Positions 8,980 through 16,895 of a stretch of 64,000 nt of DNA are shown here, piece after piece (position 1 is the first letter of the stretch; each line of letters begins with the position of its first letter). The translations under genes were made by a program, and so were the position numbers. The notes beneath the pieces are model-generated. The model made no database searches, was not told where the DNA came from, and was given only the letters and a program-made list of their open reading frames with translations. Source of the stretch: Chitinophaga deserti (lineage in GTDB: Bacteria > Bacteroidota > Bacteroidia > Chitinophagales > Chitinophagaceae); the NCBI RefSeq assembly GCF_003149455.1, contig NZ_QFFK01000013.1, positions 92,559-156,558 of the forward strand, given 5' to 3'.

Positions 8980-10239
8980 CTAAAACTCCTCCCCAAACAC
9001 CACCGTCCCATCCGTCTTTGAGAACTGAACGGAGTTAACGGCGCCGGTACCATCGAAGCGGTAGCTGATGCCTACCAGCTCCCCTGCCGGCTTAACGTAC
9101 TTATAGTGGAACGCTTCCTTACCATTAACGAATATCCGGGCATCGCGCCCCTTCACTTCACAGCGCACTTTCACCCACTCGCTTACCTCACAGCCAAGGC
9201 CGGATAAGTCGGTGCCCATGGCTACGAACATGGTATCACCTACCATGAGGGACATATCCCCCACGCAGCCGGGTTTCGCTAAGGGAATGATGTAAGCGCC
9301 AACCGTACCGTGAATGACGATGCGGATACCGCCGCAAACTGCGGAGCCTTGTATGTATTCGCTGCGCAACTCCGTTTCGAGAATGAAATCATCGGCACTA
9401 AGGCTCTTCATGTGATCGATGTAATACATCTTCACCAGCGGTGGTTTGGGCTGCATGTTAATGTTGCGGGCTGCCAGTTGCTGTGGTGTAAGGCGCAATA
9501 CACCGTCGCGGATCGTTTCTGATGCGGGGTAATACACCGGCACGGGCTCCTGCTCTACGGCGGTAAGCCAGCCTTCTGAAGGAATAATTAGATCCTGCTC
9601 CTGCACGATATCGCGGCCTACTAGCAACTTGGCCTTGAAGTGGCCGGGGTAGTAATATATGGATGTATAGACTTTGCCGTTGGAGGGTACGGGGAAGCGG
9701 CGCTTCGGGTCCCACGACTGCTGAATGAATACCGAATCACCTCCCGCGGCACCTGCATCGTAATGGAACACCACGGAATTGGGAATCCCTTTCGCCAGGG
9801 GCTCCATGGAAAAGCTAAAAGCGCCCTTATTACGGACGGGCTGCCCTTTCAGCCAGCGCATCCCCTGCCAGCCCGCCAGCAATACCAGCATGAGTACAGC
9901 AGCCCATATTAAAGGCTTCCGGCGGGGAGGTGCTCCTGCCAGCGGGGCGTCCTTTTCATCGGGTTCGCCACCGGAGAGCTGCTGCTTCAGCTCCCGCCAA
10001 CCGGCATGCCCGGCAAAACGGGCAAGGGTGTTGAGCGTGGTGATCGAAGGCATACTGTCGTACTTCACTTTACCCCAAACGCGTTTAAGCGTACTAACGC
10101 TGAGCAGCACTCCCGTTTCCTCCTGGATGCGGGCGCTGAGGGTTTCAAAATCGCCCCGCTGCCAGTCGCCGCTATGGCCCCAGCCCATCCGGAGCGCAAT
10201 CTGCCGGCAGCATTCCTGTAATACCTCCTGATTATTCAC
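8980..10239 (-). CDS. Membrane-tethered HTH-like protein with extracytoplasmic lectin-like domain
   Basis: 419 residues in three parts. Residues 1-90 look like a DNA-binding helical domain (GDFETLSARIQEETGVLLS, then STLKRVWGKVKY, then a repressor-like ITTLNTLARFAGH). A basic linker and one transmembrane helix lie at about 108-125. The remainder, outside the inner membrane, is beta-rich and ends with a concanavalin-like pattern (FILETELRSEY, WVKVRCEVKGRDARIFVNGKEAF). I infer a one-component sensor that binds a sugar or similar ligand outside and DNA inside. It is divergent from a secreted jelly-roll gene at 10369, a plausible target. Confidence 0.7.
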   Translation of the reverse strand: MNNQEVLQECCRQIALRMGWGHSGDWQRGDFETLSARIQEETGVLLSVSTLKRVWGKVKYDSMPSITTLNTLARFAGHAGWRELKQQLSGGEPDEKDAPLAGAPPRRKPLIWAAVLMLVLLAGWQGMRWLKGQPVRNKGAFSFSMEPLAKGIPNSVVFHYDAGAAGGDSVFIQQSWDPKRRFPVPSNGKVYTSIYYYPGHFKAKLLVGRDIVQEQDLIIPSEGWLTAVEQEPVPVYYPASETIRDGVLRLTPQQLAARNINMQPKPPLVKMYYIDHMKSLSADDFILETELRSEYIQGSAVCGGIRIVIHGTVGAYIIPLAKPGCVGDMSLMVGDTMFVAMGTDLSGLGCEVSEWVKVRCEVKGRDARIFVNGKEAFHYKYVKPAGELVGISYRFDGTGAVNSVQFSKTDGTVVFGEEF

Positions 10240-10368
10240 AACTGGAAATCAATGATTTAAGAATTTGAACCTGGTTTGAACACGATTGGTCAGTGGTTGG
10301 GCAGTCACTTTTATCCGGGGAATTTATCTTGCCACTGATCCTTCCCACAAATTACAAATTTCAATTCC

Positions 10369-11445
10369 ATGCACCGCACCCTGTTCATTTTTCTTTGTCT
10401 GACCGCTTACCATGCTTTTGGCACTACGCCCGTACCCTTCGATTCTCCCCGCTGGAAATTTGATGCAAAAACCGCGGTGCGGGAAACCCGTTTCGGACAG
10501 GAAGCCCTCCGCCTGCAGGGAGGCTTCGCGTTACTGGCGGATGCTGATTTTAAGAACGGGGTTATCAGCTTCGACATCTCTGTGAAAAAGGCGCGTTACT
10601 TCCCCGCTATACAGTTCCGTATGCAGGGCGCGGGACAGTTTGAAGAGTTTTACCTGCGCCCCCACCAGAGCGGCAACCCCGATGCCATGCAATATACCCC
10701 GGTGTATAACGGGCTTGGCGGCTGGCAGCTGTACCATGGCCCGGGATATACCAATGCCGCGCCCCTGCCGTTCGACCGCTGGCTGCATGTGAAGATCGTG
10801 GTGAATGAGCGGGAGGCGGAAGTGTATTTTGATGATCAGCCTGAGCCGATACTCTTTATATCGCGGTTAAAAAGAACGCCTGCCGCGGGCATGATCTCCC
10901 TTGCCAACCCCTGGCCTGAAGATGTCTGGTACAGCAATGTGATCATAACGCCGGAAGCGGCGCCCGTTATTAAAAGTAAGTCCAAACCTTTCCCTCCGCT
11001 GCCTGCAGGAACCATTACCCAATGGGAAGTGTCGGCTCCGTTCAGCGAAAAATTGCTCGCCGGTGTAACCACCCTCTCCTCCGCCCTCCATTCTCCTCTT
11101 TCCTGGGTTACACTGGCAGCTGATGAAGCCGGAACGGCAGACCTTTCTATACTGAGCGCTGTTTCGAAAGACAGCAATACCGTGTTCGTAAAAACTACTA
11201 TCACCTCGGCCCGCGACGAGATCCGGAAGTTCTCTTTCGGATTCTCGGACCGGGTTAGACTGTATTGTAACGGAAAACTGCTATATGCGGGAGAAGACAA
11301 CTTTCAGTCGCGCGATTACCGCTTCCTCGGTACCATTGGTTATTTCGATGCGGTGTGGCTGGATCTGAAGAAAGGCCCCAACGAGGTCTGGATGGCCATT
11401 TCCGAGAACTTCGGGGGCTGGGGTGTGAAAGCCCGGCTGGAGTAA
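10369..11445 (+). CDS. Secreted LamG/DUF1080-like jelly-roll protein
   Basis: 358 residues with a signal peptide (HRTLFIFLCLTAYHAFG). Residues about 20-210 fit a concanavalin/DUF1080-type jelly roll (GVISFDISVKKARYFPAIQFRM, FDRWLHVKIVVNEREAEVYFDDQP, GMISLANPWPEDVWYSNVII). The rest (220-358) is a second beta-sandwich with FSFGFSDRVRLYCNGKLLYAG, similar to a galactose-binding-like fold. No catalytic residues can be assigned. Role inferred: carbohydrate binding or hydrolysis in the periplasm. It shares a 129-bp intergenic space with the divergent HTH/lectin gene. Confidence 0.7.
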   Translation: MHRTLFIFLCLTAYHAFGTTPVPFDSPRWKFDAKTAVRETRFGQEALRLQGGFALLADADFKNGVISFDISVKKARYFPAIQFRMQGAGQFEEFYLRPHQSGNPDAMQYTPVYNGLGGWQLYHGPGYTNAAPLPFDRWLHVKIVVNEREAEVYFDDQPEPILFISRLKRTPAAGMISLANPWPEDVWYSNVIITPEAAPVIKSKSKPFPPLPAGTITQWEVSAPFSEKLLAGVTTLSSALHSPLSWVTLAADEAGTADLSILSAVSKDSNTVFVKTTITSARDEIRKFSFGFSDRVRLYCNGKLLYAGEDNFQSRDYRFLGTIGYFDAVWLDLKKGPNEVWMAISENFGGWGVKARLE

Positions 11446-11454
11446 CAACAAAAG

Positions 11455-11505
11455 ACGCAGGCATTGGCGCGTTTCCCCTGTGGGATTGTCGCGTTATGCC
11501 TGCGT
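11455..11505 (+). terminator. Long hairpin, probable terminator
   Basis: 10-bp stem ACGCAGGCAT (11455-11464) with ATGCCTGCGT (11496-11505) just after the jelly-roll stop; an inner CGCG/CGCG pair extends it. The T tract is short (TTTACTTT), so termination is probable rather than sure. Confidence 0.5.
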
Positions 11506-11540
11506 TTACTTTGCGGAAACAGGTTAATTTCAGGTATTAA

Positions 11541-11858
11541 ATGATGATTAAATCCTTCTTCATGAATACCACCACTGCACCTCCCAAAGGGACCATTAAA
11601 GCACGCTTTACCGCCAAACTGGTGAAGAGCGAAAACAAAGGCGGCTGGACCTACCTCATCTGGCCGGAATCCGTTGCCTTCTTCGGCACCCGTGGCCTCG
11701 TAAAGGTCCGGGGAAAGATAGACGGGCACGTTTTCCAAAGCTCCTTTATGGCATTGGGCAACGGTACCCACAAACTACCTGTTAAAGCGGAACTGCGCAG
11801 CCTGCTGAATAAATCTGCCGGAGATACCGTAACGGTATCACTGGAAGAAAGGCTCTGA
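11541..11858 (+). CDS. DUF1905-domain protein
   Basis: 105 residues, or 98 if translation begins at the second ATG (11562, MNTTTAPPK). Neither start has a strong ribosome-binding site. The body, FTAKLVKSENKGGWTYLIWP, then RGKIDGHVFQSSFMALGNGTHKLPV, and VTVSLEERL, is the compact beta fold of DUF1905. Members are often fused to a C-terminal YdeI/OmpD-associated domain, absent here. Cytoplasmic; function unknown. It faces the Ntn-hydrolase gene with only 5 bp between stop codons. Confidence 0.85.
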   Translation: MMIKSFFMNTTTAPPKGTIKARFTAKLVKSENKGGWTYLIWPESVAFFGTRGLVKVRGKIDGHVFQSSFMALGNGTHKLPVKAELRSLLNKSAGDTVTVSLEERL

Positions 11859-11863
11859 GCATT

Positions 11864-12910
11864 TTAAATCCCCAGGAATTTAAACGGAGCCGCTTTTACA
11901 AACTGCTTGCCGGCATCGCCTGCATACGTTTCATCTTTCGTAAGCGGCAGCTTCTTCACGGTGGCTTTGGGGGAAAAGTCCACCTTCTTCAGATCTATCC
12001 AGAACGTATTCGGCGTACGGGCAGTTTCAAAATAGTATACGAGGTTTTTCTGATCAGCCACCGAACGCCAGCGGGTGGAGGAGATATTCGGCTGGTCGGG
12101 GGTGGAAATACCCAACGGCACCGAGCAGTTGCGGATCACGCTGAACACGCTGGCTACTGCCAGGCGGGTATTGTCTGTTTTAGGAATGGCACCGGCGTAG
12201 AAAGATGCCCGCACGAAACGGTCGGCCGCACGGTTGGTGCCCGGCAGCATGGTGGTACCGCCAATCTCTTTCCAGTATTCATTCAGCGCCAGCTGCTTTT
12301 CGTAAATGGGCGAATTGGTCATAACGTTGTACTCCGGACTGTGATGGATGTTCAGCTTGCCACCCACATACTGGAAAATGGCGTTATCGCCCGAAGGGTC
12401 GGAGATGGACAGGTGCAGGTTCGCCAGCCGGTCCATACCGGGAATCTTATCCGTTACGATCACGAACTCTTCTTTCCGCAGTGCATCCACCGCTTCTTTT
12501 ACGGTGGCGAAATTATCCAATACATACTGGCACCAGGCGGCAATCGTCAATCCTTTTTTATCTGCAGTAAACGGCGGATACTCCGATTCCGCGAGGAACA
12601 GCAGGTTGGCCACCAAGCCTTTTTCATTCATACCGTCTGTAGTGGAAATATCGTATCCGGAAGCGATGATGCTGCCATATCTGGCGGTCCATTTGATGGA
12701 GTTAGGCCCTGTTTCCCCGCTGCGCTGCATGCCCCGGGGGAAGATCCAGAGGTTGGTCATGATATCCTCTTTCCAGTCCATAGACCGGGCTGTGAGCAAT
12801 GTACCGTTCTGGCCTTTGTATACCACGCGGGTACAGGCATTACTGTCTGCCGCCGGGGAAGCTACTGCCAGCATACCCGCCAGCAGCAGGGTTCGCATAG
12901 AAATTACCAT
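11864..12910 (-). CDS. Secreted Ntn hydrolase, penicillin V acylase / choloylglycine hydrolase family
   Basis: 348 residues. After a signal peptide (MRTLLLAGMLAVASPAADSNA) comes Cys26, the N-terminal nucleophile exposed by processing. Supporting residues of the family are visible: Arg42 and Asp45 in TARSMDW, Asn in NVMTNSP, and Arg in SSTRWRSV. These enzymes cleave linear amide bonds: penicillin V, conjugated bile salts, or, in several Gram-negative members, acyl-homoserine lactones. With its periplasmic location and no bile context here, a penicillin or AHL acylase is as likely as a bile salt hydrolase. Start could also be Met5 (12898). Confidence 0.88.
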   Translation of the reverse strand: MVISMRTLLLAGMLAVASPAADSNACTRVVYKGQNGTLLTARSMDWKEDIMTNLWIFPRGMQRSGETGPNSIKWTARYGSIIASGYDISTTDGMNEKGLVANLLFLAESEYPPFTADKKGLTIAAWCQYVLDNFATVKEAVDALRKEEFVIVTDKIPGMDRLANLHLSISDPSGDNAIFQYVGGKLNIHHSPEYNVMTNSPIYEKQLALNEYWKEIGGTTMLPGTNRAADRFVRASFYAGAIPKTDNTRLAVASVFSVIRNCSVPLGISTPDQPNISSTRWRSVADQKNLVYYFETARTPNTFWIDLKKVDFSPKATVKKLPLTKDETYAGDAGKQFVKAAPFKFLGI

Positions 12911-13014
12911 GTGTCACGTTTTTCTATACAACAGTTCCTTTCCGGGAAAAGTTCATACCGCCAGCAGTTCCGTATTCCCCGGATTTATGTAATTTACCCG
13001 GATAAGAATGCCCC

Positions 13015-13422
13015 ATGAAACAAGTAGACGCTTATTTCCAGCAACTCACCGAACCCAATAAGAGTTGCCTCCTGGCCCTGCAATCCATCATCCTGCAGCA
13101 GGATCCCGACGTTACCGCCGAATGGAAATACGCCATGCCCATGTATTGCTACAAAGGGAAAATGTTCTGCTTCATCCGTGTAGATTCGAAATCGCAGTTG
13201 CCATATATTGGAATGGTGGAAGGGAAAAGACTGAACTACCCCGGCCTCGAACAGGGCGACCGGGCACGTATGAAGATAATGACCTTTGACCCCGGGGCAG
13301 ACCTGCCGGCGGATGTACTACATGAAATGCTGAACGAAGCCCTTGACTTTTACCGCAAAGGCATCATCAAAATAGAAAAGGAAAAACTTAATCAACACAC
13401 TCGTCGAGCAGGTAAACGATAG
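13015..13422 (+). CDS. DUF1801 (YdhG-like) protein
   Basis: 135 residues. The pattern VDAYFQQLTEPNKSCLLALQ, then EWKYAMPMYCYKGKMFCFIRV, and IGMVEGKRLNYPGLEQGDR is that of DUF1801/YdhG-like small cytoplasmic proteins, which adopt a compact alpha/beta fold and lack a settled function. The end is Lys-rich. Its last 35 bp overlap the 3' end of the convergent dehydrogenase gene (13388-16216), so the two coding frames share sequence on opposite strands. Transcript collision or antisense effects are possible there. Confidence 0.85.
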   Translation: MKQVDAYFQQLTEPNKSCLLALQSIILQQDPDVTAEWKYAMPMYCYKGKMFCFIRVDSKSQLPYIGMVEGKRLNYPGLEQGDRARMKIMTFDPGADLPADVLHEMLNEALDFYRKGIIKIEKEKLNQHTRRAGKR

Positions 13423-16216
13423 ACTCATAGCTTTTACCCACAGCTTCTGACAGGGCCATTTCGCAGGTTTTGGCGCTGGAATAATACCCATCATGACAGC
13501 CGCCTTTCACATCATCTGCTTCGGGCTTTGTGGCGGATGCAGTGAGTTCGGGGAAGAGGAATCCTCTGTCGCCCGCCATACCACAGCAACCTGCGTTCAC
13601 CGGTATCATCACGTTATCTGCCAGCTGCTTCGCCACCTGCGTGAATTTATTCTCGATCCCCATCTTCTGCAATGAGCAAACGGGATGCAGGGCAATGCTG
13701 GCCTTGCGGCGTTTCACTTCCACACGCGGCAGCACTTCTTCTGCCAGGTACTCGATACTGTCGAGGATGCGCATGGCATCAAAGCGCGATTTGTTTTGTT
13801 CGGTGAGCGCCGGGCGGCAGTCGCGCAGCGTATGTGTGCAGGAAGTGATATCCAGAACCACCGGGAATTTACCGCCCTGTGTCCATTTCCAGAGCTTTTC
13901 TACCGTAGCGTTTACGGTGTGGGTATATGCCGGGGCAAAGCCTTTGGAAGAGTAGATCTGTCCGCAGCAGTTACCGCCGATATCATTGGGTTGTATGAGA
14001 GAAATGCCCGCTTTCCGGGACACGGAAGCGAAGGTATCGGTGATGTTCTTTTTACCTGTTTCGGAACTGCCCATGATGCGGTTGATGCAGGAAGGGAAAT
14101 ATACCGCACGCGGCCCGCTGCCTTCCGCGATGGTTGCGGCGGGTGAAGGGTTCCAGGTGGTAGGGTGCAGATGCGTGCTCCATAAAGGCATGGCGGGCAC
14201 TACTTTCCGGATGCCTTTGGTAAGCTCCGTCATGGCATGTTTGCCGAACACCGAGTTCACGGCAGCACCGGCCTTCAGGCCCACCCATACAGCTTTGGAT
14301 ACGAAGTTGAAATTCTTTGCTACCTGCAGGGCTACCTTGTTGGCGAAGGGACTGTGATTCTCCCGGCGCAGGCGCTTTACGAGCATACCGGTATTGATGT
14401 CTACCGGACAGGCAACGGCGCACAATCCGTCTACCGCGCAGGTATCCAGTCCATCGTACTGATATTCTTTCAGCAGTTGCTGATAATCCTGTTTACGGTG
14501 CTGGTTCTTCAGCTTCACCAAAGCCCGGCGCACTACGATGCGGCGGCGGGGTGTGAGGGTGATGTTACGGCTGGGACATTTGTATTCACAGAAACCGCAT
14601 TCCATGCATTTATCCACTTCCTCTTCCACACGCGGCAGCTCTTTCAGGTTCCTGATATGTGCTTCCGCATCGGCATTGATGAGTACGCCGGGGTTGAGCA
14701 GGTTATCGGGATCGATGGCAGTTTTGAGTGTTTTCATCACTTCATAGATGCCGGGGCCCCATTCGGTTTCCACGAAGGGTGCCATGTTTCGTCCAGTGCC
14801 GTGTTCTGCTTTCAGCGCACCATCGTATTTACCGGCTATGAGCTGCACTACTTCACGGATAAATCCGTCGTACCGTTGAATCTCTGCCGGTGTATCGAAA
14901 GCCTGGGTAACTACGAAGTGGATATTCCCGTCTTTCGCATGCCCGAATATGATTGCGTTTTCGTAACCGTATTTCGTGAACAGTACCTGCAGATCGAGGA
15001 TGGCATCACCAAGGCGGGCTACCGGCACGGCGATATCTTCCAGTATTACGGTGGTACCGCTCTGGCGCACGGCGCCTACTGAAGGGAACATGCCTTTACG
15101 GATCTTCCAGAGGTAGGCCTGCTCCACGGGGTTTTCCGTGAAAGAAGGCGGTACAATGAGGGAGATGGCACCGGATAATCCGAGGAACTTATCTTTCTTC
15201 ACTTTCAGTTCTTCCTGCGTATTGCCCTGGTATTCCACCAGCAAGGCAGCAGCGGCTTCCGGCAGTGTTTTCACCAGTTCGGGGATGCCCGGCAGGTGTT
15301 CTACCGAGCGGAGGGATGCCCTGTCCATCAGTTCCACCGCTTCCGCACCTGATTCCGTGAGGGGAACGATGGCGGAGCAGGCGGTATGGATGTCGGGGAA
15401 ATAGAGTAGTCCGGTTGATTTTTCAGGGTAATCCGGCACAGTGCGCATCACGGCTTCGGATATGAATCCGAGAGTTCCTTCTGCACCGATGAGCAGATGC
15501 GCAAGGATGTCCAGTGGTTCATCGAAATCCACCAGTGCGTTTACGGAGTATCCGACTGTGTTTTTAGTACGGTATTTGGCGCGGATGCGTTCGAGCATCT
15601 GCTGATCATTACGGACCCGGTCGCGCAGTGTAATGAGGGTATTGTATAAGTCGCCGCACTGTTCGCGGAAGCGTTGGTATTGCGCCGGTTCTTCGGTGGT
15701 GAAAGTCATCCCGTTCGGTAAAATGAACCGGATGTATTGGACCGTGTGGTAGGAGTTTTTGCTGACGCCGCAGCACATGCCGCTGGCGTTGTTAGACAGG
15801 ATGCCGCCCATCATGGCGGAGTTGATGCTGGCGGGGTCCGGACCGATCTTTTTACCATGCTGGCGGAGGCGTGCGTTTACGATGCCACCGGTGATACCGG
15901 GCTGAACGCGAACGGTGGCGCCATCGTTTTCGATCTTCATGATTTGCCAGTGGCGGCTGAGATCGGCGAGGATGCCGTCGGTAACGGATTGACCGGAAAG
16001 ACTGGTACCTGCCGCGCGGAAAGTGAGGGGGATGCGGTGCTGCTGCGAAAAGCGGAAGAGTGCCTTCACTTCATCTTCATTGACCGGTTGTACAACGGCT
16101 TTGGGTTCCAGATGGTAAAAACCCGCGTCAGCGGCGTAAGATAAAATGTCGATCAGCCTCGTTTTGATACGATCCGCCGGTAGAATTGCTTCTAATGCGC
16201 GTCCAATAGCCTCCAT
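13388..16216 (-). CDS. FAD and Fe-S D-2-hydroxyacid dehydrogenase (D-lactate / 2-hydroxyglutarate type)
   Basis: 942 residues with three modules. Residues about 35-260 are a PCMH-type FAD-binding domain (LTFRAAGTSLSGQSV, then GGILSNNASGMCCG, then IGAEGTLGFISEA). Residues 265-510 are the FAD-oxidase C domain with AEHGTGRNMAPFVETEWG. A ferredoxin-like part has Cys537/540/543/547 (CMECGFCEYKCP) and Cys593/599/603, and the C-terminal part has two CCG motifs (GGNCCGQ, NAGCCGMAGD). This is a fusion of the two glycolate-oxidase-type subunits, as in YdiJ-like and Dld-type enzymes feeding electrons to quinone. Exact substrate is not told by context. Confidence 0.85.
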   Translation of the reverse strand: MEAIGRALEAILPADRIKTRLIDILSYAADAGFYHLEPKAVVQPVNEDEVKALFRFSQQHRIPLTFRAAGTSLSGQSVTDGILADLSRHWQIMKIENDGATVRVQPGITGGIVNARLRQHGKKIGPDPASINSAMMGGILSNNASGMCCGVSKNSYHTVQYIRFILPNGMTFTTEEPAQYQRFREQCGDLYNTLITLRDRVRNDQQMLERIRAKYRTKNTVGYSVNALVDFDEPLDILAHLLIGAEGTLGFISEAVMRTVPDYPEKSTGLLYFPDIHTACSAIVPLTESGAEAVELMDRASLRSVEHLPGIPELVKTLPEAAAALLVEYQGNTQEELKVKKDKFLGLSGAISLIVPPSFTENPVEQAYLWKIRKGMFPSVGAVRQSGTTVILEDIAVPVARLGDAILDLQVLFTKYGYENAIIFGHAKDGNIHFVVTQAFDTPAEIQRYDGFIREVVQLIAGKYDGALKAEHGTGRNMAPFVETEWGPGIYEVMKTLKTAIDPDNLLNPGVLINADAEAHIRNLKELPRVEEEVDKCMECGFCEYKCPSRNITLTPRRRIVVRRALVKLKNQHRKQDYQQLLKEYQYDGLDTCAVDGLCAVACPVDINTGMLVKRLRRENHSPFANKVALQVAKNFNFVSKAVWVGLKAGAAVNSVFGKHAMTELTKGIRKVVPAMPLWSTHLHPTTWNPSPAATIAEGSGPRAVYFPSCINRIMGSSETGKKNITDTFASVSRKAGISLIQPNDIGGNCCGQIYSSKGFAPAYTHTVNATVEKLWKWTQGGKFPVVLDITSCTHTLRDCRPALTEQNKSRFDAMRILDSIEYLAEEVLPRVEVKRRKASIALHPVCSLQKMGIENKFTQVAKQLADNVMIPVNAGCCGMAGDRGFLFPELTASATKPEADDVKGGCHDGYYSSAKTCEMALSEAVGKSYESIVYLLDECVD

Positions 16217-16417
16217 TCCTGTCAGATTTGGTTCCTGTAGAGATAAAAAATCACCCCAAGTTACGCCATTGGCGGAAATAACGCAATCCTAAACCGGCAA
16301 TCCCGTGTTAAGCGACTGATTCTGCCATTTGAGCCGCTTCGATTTTCACTCCGGCTTTGAACTGTTGGCGTGAGCCCATCCCGCCAGCTATTTTTCAATC
16401 TACCGACATATGAGATT

Positions 16418-16774
16418 ATGATTCAACTATTCCTGCTGAAGCCCGATTTCCGGGACGAGAAACTGGCCCCTGCCCATCAGACTTATTACTGTCCCGAATG
16501 CGCCTGGGTCGAGGGCATCCTTCACTACTACCCTTCGCTGAGAAGCCATATGGAAGTGATCTATGTGGATTTCCCCCGTCCGAGGCCCGCGCTGGAAGCC
16601 GTGCTGGGCAGCCAGCATCAGTCGTGCCCCGCGCTGGTGTTTAGTCCGGAAGACGATCCCTGGCCCCTGAGCGGACAATTCACCTACGCCCGCGGACTTC
16701 ATTTCACCAATGACAAGATGGTGATAGCCCGGTTTTTCGCGGAGAAATGGGGTATAGGGCTGCCGCATCCCTGA
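16418..16774 (+). CDS. DUF3088-family protein
   Basis: 118 residues from the ATG at 16418; an in-frame GTG at 16370 would add an unlikely leader. IQLFLLKPDFRDEKL, then the CxxC of YYCPECAWVEGILHYYP, and VIYVDFPRPRPALEAVLG are the marks of DUF3088, a thioredoxin-like fold whose CxxC may be redox-active. Ends with the usual block HFTNDKMVIARFFAEKWG. Cytoplasmic and of unknown role. It stands between the dehydrogenase (divergent) and the permease pair, with 121 bp to the latter. Confidence 0.85.
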   Translation: MIQLFLLKPDFRDEKLAPAHQTYYCPECAWVEGILHYYPSLRSHMEVIYVDFPRPRPALEAVLGSQHQSCPALVFSPEDDPWPLSGQFTYARGLHFTNDKMVIARFFAEKWGIGLPHP

Positions 16775-16895
16775 CGAACTGTCCGCCGGTGTACGCCCAA
16801 TGTCCGGAACCGGACACTAAGGGCGGGTGCTTTCTGCCGAAACGCCCGCCCACATTGCCTCTCTCTGATTGGCATACCGCTTGCGTCCGCAGGGC

